A stretch of DNA of 10,986 bases from Phycisphaeraceae bacterium (GTDB lineage: Bacteria; Planctomycetota; Phycisphaerae; Phycisphaerales; Phycisphaeraceae), in NCBI GenBank assembly GCA_029260675.1, contig JAJDCV010000353.1, positions 1-10,986 on the forward strand, given 5' to 3'. Shown in pieces: positions 4,681 through 10,986 of the stretch. Made by a program: the position numbers and the translations under genes. Position 1 is the first letter of the stretch. Every line of letters begins with the position of its first letter. Below the pieces are notes generated by a model that saw only the letters and a program-made list of their open reading frames with translations, had not been told where the DNA came from and ran no database searches.

Positions 4681-7416
4681 TCAATCGGTCAGAGAAGGCT
4701 CTGATTCTTCAGACTGCTCCACCTTCCCGCGCATCTCCCTTAGCAATTCAAACGCCCGCATCGGGCTGATCGTATTGATGTCCAGGCTCTTGATCTCGTC
4801 GACCAGCGGGTGCTGGACGTACTCGGTGAACAAACCCATCTGCGGGTTGCCCGGCTTCACCGCCGCCTCGGAGATCGGCGGCGCGGCCGTCCCTTCGTGA
4901 CTCACCGACATCTCACCCAGCAGCGCATTCGCTCGCTTGACCACTTCCGGGGGCATGCCCGCGAGGTTCGCGACGTGGATCCCGTAGCTGCGATCCGTCG
5001 CACCCGGGACGATCCGGTGCAGGAACACGATCTGGTCCTCCCACTCCCGCACCGAGACGTTCAGGTTCGTCACGTTACCATGCGTCTGCGGCAGTGTGGT
5101 CAGCTCATGATAGTGGGTCGCAAACAGCGTCCTGGGCCCAAGCCCCGCCAGGTGTTCAGCAATCGCCCACGCCAGGCTCAACCCGTCCAACGTGCTGGTC
5201 CCCCGGCCGATCTCGTCGAGGATCACCAAACTGCGTTTCGTCGCGTGGTGGCAAATGTTGGCCGTCTCGGTCATCTCGACCATGAAGGTCGACTGCCCGG
5301 CATGCAGTTCATCACTGGCGCCGATCCGCGTAAATATCCGGTCGCATAACCCGATCGTCGCTCCCTCGGCCGGCACGAACGACCCGGCGTGGGCCATCAG
5401 CGTCAGCAACGCCGCCTGGCGGATGTAGGTGGATATACCCGCCATGTTCGGCCCGGTGAGCAAGGCAAGCGTAGCTTGCCTTACGGGTATCGGGGTTCGG
5501 GTATCGGGGTTCGGTGGATCAGATTCTTCTTCTTCTTCCCGATACCCGATACCCGACACCCGACACCCGATCTCCAAATCATTCGCCACAAACCCGTCCC
5601 CGAGTAACTCATCCAGCACCGGGTGCCGGCCCGCCTGGATCGAAAGCACCGGCTCGTCCACCATCACCGGCCTGACATATCGCCACCTCACCGCACGCCG
5701 CGCAAAACACGCCAGCACGTCCAACTCGGCCACCGCTTCGGAAAAATGATGCAGCGCCTCGACCAGCCCCGACGCACGCCCGCACAGTTCGGCGAACAAC
5801 GCCTGCTCCTGCGACACCGCCTTGCTCTGTGCAGACAGCGCCTTGTCTTCGTAGGCCTTGAGTTCCTCGGTGACGTACCGCTCCGCGTTCTTGAGCGTCT
5901 GCCGACGTGTCCACGCCTGCGGGGCCTTGTCACGGTGCGCCGCGGTCGTCTCGATGTAATAACCAAAGACCTTGTTGTAGCCGATCTTCAGCGTCGTGAT
6001 CCCCGTCTGCTCGATCAGGTCTTTCTGATACCCCGCAAGCCAGGACCGGCTATCGCGCTGCAACGACCGGTACTCGTCCAGTTGTTTGTCGTACCCGTCT
6101 TGGATCAGCCCGCCTTCGCGCAGATGCGCAGGCGGGCTATCCACACACGCTTCGCCGATCCGCTCCCCCAACGCCTCGACTTCCGGGACAAGCTCGGCGA
6201 TCCGCACGTGATACGCACCCACTTCAGGACGATCCCTCAGTAACCGCTCGATCTCACCGATCCGCGACGCGCTGCGCCCAAGCCCAACCAGGTCGCGCGG
6301 AGCAGCCCGCCCGACCGACAGCCGGGCCGTGATCCGCTGCACATCCTGCACCCCGCCCAGCGCGTCGCTAAGCGCCTGCTCGAACCGCGTGTCATCCACC
6401 ATCGCCTGCACAACGTCCTGCCGCCTCTCAATCCCCGCCTTCTCGCACAGCGGGTAACACAGCCACTGCCGCAGCATCCGCTTGCCCATCGCCGTGTGAC
6501 AGCCTTGTAGGATTCCCAGCAGCGACCCGGCTGTGGACTCGCTGCGCATCGTCCGCTCGATCTCCAGACTGCGCAGCGACGTCTGGTCGATCACCAGGTG
6601 CCCGTCCCGGCTGAACCGCCGCGGCGGCCGCAGGTGCGCGATCCGTCCATCGGCGTCGGCCCGCTGTGTCTCCAATAAGTAATGCACCACCGCCGACGCC
6701 GCGCCCAACGCCGGGTCCTCGTCTTCCAGGCCAAACCCGCCCAAGCCGTTCACCCGGTACTGACGCTTTAAAACTTCCAGCGCCTCGTGCTGCCGGAACT
6801 GCCACGCAGGCCGGCCCATCGGCTCGCCCCCGCCCAGCACACCCGCCAGCGCCGCGACCCGCGTCGGCACATCACCCGTCGCCGTCTCGCAATACAACAA
6901 CTCCCGAGGCCCGATCCGCGCCAACTCATCCCCAGCCGCACCCTCGCTCAACGTCGTCAGCGCAAACGACCCCGTGCTCAACTCCGCCCACGCCAACGAC
7001 GCCCGCCCGTCCCCGTGGAACTGCACCGCCGCCAGCGGGTTCTCACGCCCATCTTCCAACAGCGACTCGTCCGTCACCGTCCCCGGCGTCACCACCCGCG
7101 TCACGTCCCGCTTGACCACGCCCTTGGCCTGCGCCGCATCTTCAACCTGGTCGCAAACTGCGACCCGGTAACCCGCCTGGATCATCCGGCTCAGGTACCC
7201 GTCCACCGCGTGGTACGGCACGCCCGCCATCGGGATCCCCTGGGTCCGCTGCGTCAGCGTCACACCCATCACCTTGTGCGCCAGCTCCGCGTCCTCATAG
7301 AACATCTCGTAAAAATCGCCCATCCTAAAGAACAGCACGCACCCGGGGTGCTGCTCCTTGAAGCGGTGGAACTGCTTCATCGCCGGGGTCTGGTGGGGGT
7401 CGGATGCCTTGGCCAT
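4681..7416 (-). CDS. mutS: DNA mismatch repair protein MutS, Walker A lysine replaced, palindromic insert
   Basis: This 911-residue MutS1 recognises mispairs and small loops and uses ATP to signal MutL. The mispair-binding motif GDFYEMF is at 33-39, with the Phe35-x-Glu37 pair. A connector, a lever/clamp region and the ATPase follow. Walker B is VILDEIGRGTST at 731-742, and FATHYHEL is at 765-772. A beta-clamp-binding-like QMGLF is at 859-863, followed by a C-terminal helix. Two anomalies stand out. The P-loop reads TGPNMAGIST with Ile661 where Lys is invariant. And about 34 residues (616-649, including five Glu and NPDTRTPIP) are inserted between FVANDLE and LALLTGPNM, where other MutS proteins have almost none. 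All other motifs are intact, so the gene does not look decayed. The ATG at 7416 gives the usual family N-terminus. Confidence 0.96.
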   Translation of the reverse strand: MAKASDPHQTPAMKQFHRFKEQHPGCVLFFRMGDFYEMFYEDAELAHKVMGVTLTQRTQGIPMAGVPYHAVDGYLSRMIQAGYRVAVCDQVEDAAQAKGVVKRDVTRVVTPGTVTDESLLEDGRENPLAAVQFHGDGRASLAWAELSTGSFALTTLSEGAAGDELARIGPRELLYCETATGDVPTRVAALAGVLGGGEPMGRPAWQFRQHEALEVLKRQYRVNGLGGFGLEDEDPALGAASAVVHYLLETQRADADGRIAHLRPPRRFSRDGHLVIDQTSLRSLEIERTMRSESTAGSLLGILQGCHTAMGKRMLRQWLCYPLCEKAGIERRQDVVQAMVDDTRFEQALSDALGGVQDVQRITARLSVGRAAPRDLVGLGRSASRIGEIERLLRDRPEVGAYHVRIAELVPEVEALGERIGEACVDSPPAHLREGGLIQDGYDKQLDEYRSLQRDSRSWLAGYQKDLIEQTGITTLKIGYNKVFGYYIETTAAHRDKAPQAWTRRQTLKNAERYVTEELKAYEDKALSAQSKAVSQEQALFAELCGRASGLVEALHHFSEAVAELDVLACFARRAVRWRYVRPVMVDEPVLSIQAGRHPVLDELLGDGFVANDLEIGCRVSGIGYREEEEESDPPNPDTRTPIPVRQATLALLTGPNMAGISTYIRQAALLTLMAHAGSFVPAEGATIGLCDRIFTRIGASDELHAGQSTFMVEMTETANICHHATKRSLVILDEIGRGTSTLDGLSLAWAIAEHLAGLGPRTLFATHYHELTTLPQTHGNVTNLNVSVREWEDQIVFLHRIVPGATDRSYGIHVANLAGMPPEVVKRANALLGEMSVSHEGTAAPPISEAAVKPGNPQMGLFTEYVQHPLVDEIKSLDINTISPMRAFELLREMRGKVEQSEESEPSLTD
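5462..5571. repeat. Palindromic G3N4 repeat inserted in frame in mutS
   Basis: On the plus strand a G-rich arm (5485-5514, GGG or GGGG tracts every 7 bases) faces a C-rich arm (5538-5571, five CCC tracts every 7 bases, units CCCGATA and CCCGACA). About 25 of 30 bases can pair. The loop contains a TTC/GAA triplet run that encodes five Glu. A second, perfect hairpin abuts the left arm: AAGGCAAGC-GTA-GCTTGCCTT at 5462-5482. The whole block corresponds to MutS residues 616-649 and keeps the frame open. Both arms also fit the G-quadruplex pattern. Confidence 0.85.
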
Positions 7417-7425
7417 ACCCCGGCT

Positions 7426-7431
7426 ATCTTA
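7426..7431 (-). promoter_or_regulatory. Possible -10 element of mutS
   Basis: TAAGAT on the minus strand ends nine bases before the mutS ATG, with AGCCGGGGT between. If used, the leader would be about three bases. No -35 hexamer is evident, and the GGGG directly before the ATG is too close to act as a normal ribosome binding site. This is weaker than the metG and priA cases. Confidence 0.3.
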
Positions 7432-7475
7432 ACCGATCCCTCAGCAGCCTTAGCAGCGGGGCGGATTGATAGTCA

Positions 7476-7491
7476 GCCCTGCTTCCAGGGC
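7476..7491 (-). terminator. Small hairpin between the methyltransferase gene and mutS
   Basis: GCCCTG-CTTC-CAGGGC is a perfect six-base stem with a four-base loop, located 59 bases beyond the methyltransferase stop on the minus strand. No T-run follows on either strand, so termination activity is uncertain. The remaining intergenic sequence (7417-7549) shows nothing else recognisable apart from the possible mutS -10. Confidence 0.25.
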
Positions 7492-7549
7492 CTGGCCTGA
7501 CAGACTTTCCTGCCTCAGAGCCCCCGAAACCGAGCCCAGAACGGATCGG

Positions 7550-8356
7550 CTACTTCTGGGTCACCGCGAATACATAACGGCCGGCCATCAATAATTCCTC
7601 GTCGCAGTTCTCGACTTCACGCAGCACACGCCTCTGATCCTCATCAAGCGTGCTCGGATCACACAACCGGGCAAGCGGGTCGCCCCCGAAACCGCTGCAC
7701 AGACCGACGCCATTCAAGGACAGAGTAGTCAGGCCCAACGACGCGTAGGTTGCTTCGAGTTCTGCCCGTGTCTGCCAGCAGTGGTAGACACGATGCAGCC
7801 CCTTACGCAGCCGCCCGTTGTTGCGCCGGGTGATGTGCTCCAGGTCGTCGAAATGCCCGTTCGCCAGCGCCTGCGTCAGATAGAAATACCGAGTCCTGTG
7901 TGTGATAAACAGCAACCCGCCGGGCCGAACGACCCGGGCCATGTGCTTGAGGATCGTTTCGTATTGCTCATCGACAAAGATAGACTCGATCGCCATCGCC
8001 GCGTCAAAACTCGCGTCGTCCATCTTGATGAGCGCATCCAGCACGCTCATCTCGATCAGCTCGGCCTTGGCGCCGATGGCTTCCATGTTCTCTTTCGCCA
8101 GACGCAGGCTGTCACGGTGGTAGTCGATCCCGGTGAAGTGATGCCCCAGACGTGCGATCGGGACCATGATCCGCCCCGACCCGCAGCCGGCATCCAGGAT
8201 CCTCAGCCCCGCTCCCCCGGCCTCGGCCAAGTGTTTCCGGATCTCGTCAAGATAAATGTCCGCGTAATACTGCTCGGCGGGGTGCTTCGTAGAGTCCACC
8301 GCCACGCGCGTAAACCGGCGGGCCACCCGTTGCGCTATGTCCAGGATCTTACTCAA
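7550..8356 (-). CDS. Class I SAM-dependent methyltransferase, substrate unknown
   Basis: The 268-residue protein has a Rossmann methyltransferase core. Motif I is ILDAGCGSG at 53-61, which binds S-adenosylmethionine. The acidic end of strand 2 is Asp78 in FTGIDYH. FDAAMAIESIFVDE at 117-130 holds the strand 4 region, and VRPGGLLFITH at 143-153 is the following helix-strand. The pattern is that of small-molecule or UbiE/COQ5-like type 11 methyltransferases. The C-terminal CSGFGGD and the tail ending AGRYVFAVTQK are not diagnostic. It lacks NPPY or DPPY, so a DNA amino-methyltransferase role is unlikely. The start is taken as TTG at 8356, because a TGA lies in frame upstream and no ATG occurs in the first half of the fold. 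A short ATG frame (8375 down to a TAA) overlaps that start in another phase. The gene is divergent from priA. Confidence 0.85.
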   Translation of the reverse strand: MSKILDIAQRVARRFTRVAVDSTKHPAEQYYADIYLDEIRKHLAEAGGAGLRILDAGCGSGRIMVPIARLGHHFTGIDYHRDSLRLAKENMEAIGAKAELIEMSVLDALIKMDDASFDAAMAIESIFVDEQYETILKHMARVVRPGGLLFITHRTRYFYLTQALANGHFDDLEHITRRNNGRLRKGLHRVYHCWQTRAELEATYASLGLTTLSLNGVGLCSGFGGDPLARLCDPSTLDEDQRRVLREVENCDEELLMAGRYVFAVTQK

Positions 8357-8405
8357 AATCTCTACCGCTCATAAACATCACCGCCCCATCACCACATGTC
8401 TCAAA

Positions 8406-8411
8406 AGTATA
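8406..8411 (-). promoter_or_regulatory. Probable -10 element of the methyltransferase gene
   Basis: TATACT on the minus strand is identical to the -10 hexamer of divergent priA 50 bases away. It would start transcription near 8399 and give a leader of about 43 bases before the TTG start. Within that leader, tiny frames such as ATG TGG TGA occur. I give them no weight. Confidence 0.35.
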
Positions 8412-8438
8412 CCACGGGTCTCGCAGAATCACATCGTC

Positions 8439-8473
8439 TTAGCGATCCCACACCGAGTACCTATACTTGAGTA
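8439..8473 (+). promoter_or_regulatory. priA promoter, predicted leaderless
   Basis: TATACT at 8462-8467 (five of six to TATAAT) is followed by six bases, TGAGTA, and then the ATG at 8474, so +1 is predicted on the A of the start codon. TTAGCG at 8439-8444 lies 17 bases upstream, the same hexamer as at the -35 position of metG. No Shine-Dalgarno is present at normal spacing. Confidence 0.5.
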
Positions 8474-10986
8474 ATGGCAGAGCTATTCGACACCGGACGC
8501 GAGAACCCGGCCGGCAACCCGGCCGGGGTGTTCGCCCGTGTCGCCATCGAGCGGGGACTCGACGCCGCCGGCGCAGGGCTCACCTACGCCGTGCCCGATT
8601 CGCTTTCGGCGGTATCAGTCGGGGACCGCGTGGTCGTCCCGCTTGGCCGTGGCGATAAGCGGGTCAACGGCTACGTCGTCGAGCTGTCCGGCACCAGCGC
8701 ATTCACCGGCGGGCGGATTAAACACATCCTCGATCGCGAACCCGGCGTCTCCCTGCCCACGGACCTGATCGATCTGGCACGTTGGATCAGCGCCTACTAC
8801 TGCTGCCCCCTTGGCATGGTCTTCAGCTCGATGATGCCCGCCTCCGTCAAGCACGGCACCGGCCTGGTCAAACGCCAGGTCGTACGCCTCGCCCGTGACC
8901 TCGCCGAGAACGAAAAACTACCCAAGCTCCAGCGCACCGTGTTGCAGATCGCCAAAGAGAAGCACGAAGAGGCAACCACACCGGCGAAGGATCACAGCGT
9001 GGCCCCGGATACCGGCTGGATCGACATCAAGGTGTTAGCCGACCTCGCCGGCGCAAAAACCATCGCCCCCGTGAAGCAACTGATCGAAAAGGGCATGCTC
9101 AAAGCCCGTCAGGACAGCCGTGTCGAGTCCGACCTGGATCTGCGTGCGCAACAGGAAGCCGAGCCAACCGATCGCGTCACACTTAACAAGAGCCAACACG
9201 ACGCCGTCGAACACCTCACCGCGCACCTGCACGAGGGCTTCGGTGTCCACCTCCTCCACGGCGTAACCGGCAGCGGCAAGACAGAAGTGTATCTGCGGCT
9301 GATTGAAGCGGCGATGGGTTCGGGTCTGGGGTCTGAGGTCTCGGGTCTGATCAGAAAGAAAACGCCGAATTCAGAACTCCGACCAGACCCTGAACCCCAG
9401 ACCCCAGACCCCAACCCCCCGGGCGCCATCGTCCTGGTCCCCGAGATCGCCCTGACCCCGCAGACGGTGGGGCGGTTCCTCGCCCGATTCGACTCCGTCG
9501 CCGTCCTGCACTCCGGCCTCACCCCCGCCCAACGCCACGCACAATGGCGCCGCGTCCGTGACGGTCAAGCCCACATCGTCGTCGGCGCACGCTCCGCTAT
9601 CTTCGCACCACTGGCCAACCTCCGCCTGATCATCGTCGACGAGGAGCACGAGTCCAGCTACAAGCAGGACCAACTCCCCCGATACCACGCACGGGACGTC
9701 GCGATCAAACGCGCACAGGCCCTGGGTATCCCCGTCGTCCTCGGCTCCGCGACCCCGAGCCTCGAAAGTTATTACAACGCGGTCGGGTCTCGGGCTTCGG
9801 GTATCGGGGATCGGAAAGATTTAGAAGCGGCACCCGATACAAAGCCCGATACCCGACACCCGATACCCGATACCCGAAACCCCAACTACCACCTCATCCG
9901 CCTCCCCGACCGCGTCCCGGGCATGCGGCTGCCCGACGTGCAGATCGTGGACATGCAGGACGAGCGCCGTCATCGCCGGGGGATCCACCTGATGAGCCGA
10001 CGGCTCGAACAGGAGTTGGAACGTACGCTTCAAGGCGGCACGCGGAATATCCCCCCGGTCAAATCGGGAGAAACTTCCGGCGGCGGACAGGCCATGCTCC
10101 TGTTAAACCGACGCGGCTACGCCAACTACATCGCATGCCCCGACCACCGCTGCGGCTGGATGATGCGTTGCGAGCACTGCGACACCACCGTCGTCTATCA
10201 CAAGAACGCCAACCTCCCGACCGGCGGCTACGTCCGCTGCCACCACTGCGACGCCGAACAGATGCTCATCAACACCTGCCCGGACTCCGGCCACAAGGTC
10301 ACCGTCTTCGGCCTGGGCACGCAGAAGGTCGAGGAAGAGTTGATCCAAAAATTCCCCGGTGTCCGCGTCGCACGCATGGACTCCGACACCATGCGCAACG
10401 CACGCGATTATCAGCACACCCTCGACCAATTCCGCGCAGGCGAGATCGACGTCCTCCTGGGCACGCAGATGATCGCCAAGGGCCTGGACTTCCCCGGCGT
10501 CCGCCTCGTCGGGGTCATCAGCGCCGACACCGCATTACACTTACCCGATTTCCGCGCCTCCGAACGCACCTTCCAGCTCATCTCCCAGGTCGCCGGCCGA
10601 TCGGGACGCAGTGAACAACTCGGCCGGGTCGTCGTCCAGACCTTCAGCCCCGACGACCCCGCCATCACGCTCGCCGCCCAACACGACTACGAAACGTTCG
10701 CGCAACGTGAGATCGCCCTCCGCGCAGAAGTCGGCCTGCCACCGGTCACGCGCATGGCCCGCATCGTCATCCGCGACAAGGACCACCTCGCAGGCTACGA
10801 AAACGCCAAGACACTCGCCCGCCACCTCGAAGCCGCCAACCACCAACTCGGCACCGAAATCCGTATGCGCGGCCCCATGCCCTGCCCCATCGCACGCATT
10901 GCCGACCACCACCGCCAACAGATTGAGTTGATCGCCGCACCCCCCAACGCCGCCGGCAAACTCCAGAAACTCATGACCACCCTGCG
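8474..10986 (+). CDS. priA: Primosomal protein N' (replication restart helicase PriA), 3' end outside window
   Basis: PriA is the superfamily 2 helicase that reloads the replisome on stalled forks. The frame is open for 837 codons to the window edge. The N-terminal 3'-DNA-binding domain starts at ARVAIERGLDAAGAGLTYAV, about residues 22-41. Walker A GVTGSGKT has Lys269. LVPEIALTPQ, DEEHESSYKQ (389-398) and GSATPSLES follow. A cysteine-rich zinc region lies at 555-605, then GTQMIAKG at 663-670 and QVAGRSGR at 705-712. The protein is longer than the 732-residue E. coli enzyme because of inserts at 282-316 and 437-470, both encoded by palindromic repeats, and a glycine-rich insert at about 522-537. 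The last of the eight usual zinc-region cysteines is Ser605 (CPDSG instead of CPxCG), and the first pair is spaced CPDHRC. Probably only a few C-terminal residues are missing. Confidence 0.96.
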   Translation, partial: MAELFDTGRENPAGNPAGVFARVAIERGLDAAGAGLTYAVPDSLSAVSVGDRVVVPLGRGDKRVNGYVVELSGTSAFTGGRIKHILDREPGVSLPTDLIDLARWISAYYCCPLGMVFSSMMPASVKHGTGLVKRQVVRLARDLAENEKLPKLQRTVLQIAKEKHEEATTPAKDHSVAPDTGWIDIKVLADLAGAKTIAPVKQLIEKGMLKARQDSRVESDLDLRAQQEAEPTDRVTLNKSQHDAVEHLTAHLHEGFGVHLLHGVTGSGKTEVYLRLIEAAMGSGLGSEVSGLIRKKTPNSELRPDPEPQTPDPNPPGAIVLVPEIALTPQTVGRFLARFDSVAVLHSGLTPAQRHAQWRRVRDGQAHIVVGARSAIFAPLANLRLIIVDEEHESSYKQDQLPRYHARDVAIKRAQALGIPVVLGSATPSLESYYNAVGSRASGIGDRKDLEAAPDTKPDTRHPIPDTRNPNYHLIRLPDRVPGMRLPDVQIVDMQDERRHRRGIHLMSRRLEQELERTLQGGTRNIPPVKSGETSGGGQAMLLLNRRGYANYIACPDHRCGWMMRCEHCDTTVVYHKNANLPTGGYVRCHHCDAEQMLINTCPDSGHKVTVFGLGTQKVEEELIQKFPGVRVARMDSDTMRNARDYQHTLDQFRAGEIDVLLGTQMIAKGLDFPGVRLVGVISADTALHLPDFRASERTFQLISQVAGRSGRSEQLGRVVVQTFSPDDPAITLAAQHDYETFAQREIALRAEVGLPPVTRMARIVIRDKDHLAGYENAKTLARHLEAANHQLGTEIRMRGPMPCPIARIADHHRQQIELIAAPPNAAGKLQKLMTTL
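9316..9417. repeat. Palindromic GGGTCTG-type repeat inserted in frame in priA (first insert)
   Basis: The left arm 9316-9349 consists of 7-base units close to GGGTCTG. The right arm 9384-9417 consists of units close to CAGACCC. About 29 of 34 bases pair, across a 34-base loop. It encodes PriA residues 282-316 (G/S-rich, then a P/D/N-rich half such as PDPEPQTPDPNPP) between the helix after Walker A and the LVPEIALTPQ strand, where other PriA proteins have a short turn. Confidence 0.85.
9782..9883. repeat. Palindromic TCGGGTA-type repeat inserted in frame in priA (second insert)
   Basis: The left arm has G tracts at 9785, 9792, 9799 and 9806. The right arm has C tracts at 9845, 9852, 9859, 9866, 9873 and 9880. 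Both have a strict 7-base period. About 23 of 26 aligned arm bases pair. It encodes residues 437-470 right after GSATPSLESYYNA, with SGIGDR from the G arm and PDTRHPIPDTRNP from the C arm. These are nearly the same peptides as in the mutS insert, so the two belong to one repeat family. Confidence 0.88.

Noticed and set aside
5485..5571. CRISPR-like array because of regularly spaced short repeats
   Set aside because: Units are 7 bp with no 25-40 bp repeats and no unique spacers. The arms are inverted, not direct, and no cas gene is nearby.
7550..8356. DNA methyltransferase of a restriction or mismatch-repair strand-discrimination system next to mutS
   Set aside because: It has no NPPY/DPPY or PCQ motif and no target-recognition domain. 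The sequence resembles small-molecule type 11 methyltransferases. No restriction gene is present.
9316..9883. Introns or inteins in priA
   Set aside because: The inserts are only about 34 codons, in frame, with no splice motifs, group I/II structure, or intein Cys/Ser...HN-Cys residues.

Overview
The window looks like chromosomal DNA from a GC-rich bacterium, most likely a planctomycete of the Phycisphaerae type. The taxonomic hints are a small membrane protein ending in the paired CPxCG...CPECG zinc ribbon common in that phylum, few Shine-Dalgarno sequences, and G3-rich palindromic repeats scattered between and inside housekeeping genes. The assignment is an inference, not proven by the window.

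Layout. Bases 1-60 carry a 20-codon fragment that reads as the HIGH region of a second, diverged methionyl-tRNA synthetase. A possible minus-strand gene start (105 to 1) overlaps it. The complete metG follows at 162-1760 (+). A nested palindromic repeat (1764-1917) separates it from a convergent minus-strand cluster: moaE (molybdopterin synthase large subunit), a class II aldolase-like protein that has lost its zinc-binding histidines, and nth (endonuclease III). A relatively AT-rich stretch (about 3830-4230) holds a perfect 18-bp palindrome and a small membrane-protein gene that seems split by a frameshift. A two-TM zinc-ribbon protein follows on the plus strand. Then come mutS (-), a SAM-dependent methyltransferase (-), and divergently priA (+), which runs off the right edge.

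The gene set is ordinary: translation, base excision repair, mismatch repair, replication restart and molybdenum cofactor synthesis. The unusual features lie within it. (1) MutS and PriA carry in-frame insertions of about 34 residues (one in MutS, two in PriA), each encoded by an imperfect palindrome of 7-bp G3N4 units. The repeat units are free of stop codons in all six frames, and the two related copies encode nearly the same peptide. (2) The Walker A lysine of MutS is replaced by isoleucine. (3) metG and priA have -10 hexamers placed so that the predicted transcription start is the A of the ATG. moaE and mutS have similar hexamers three bases further up. This suggests leaderless or nearly leaderless transcripts. 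(4) The metG fragment at the left edge differs from the intact gene mostly at third codon positions.

No rRNA, tRNA, CRISPR array, transposase, phage gene or recognised defence system was seen.
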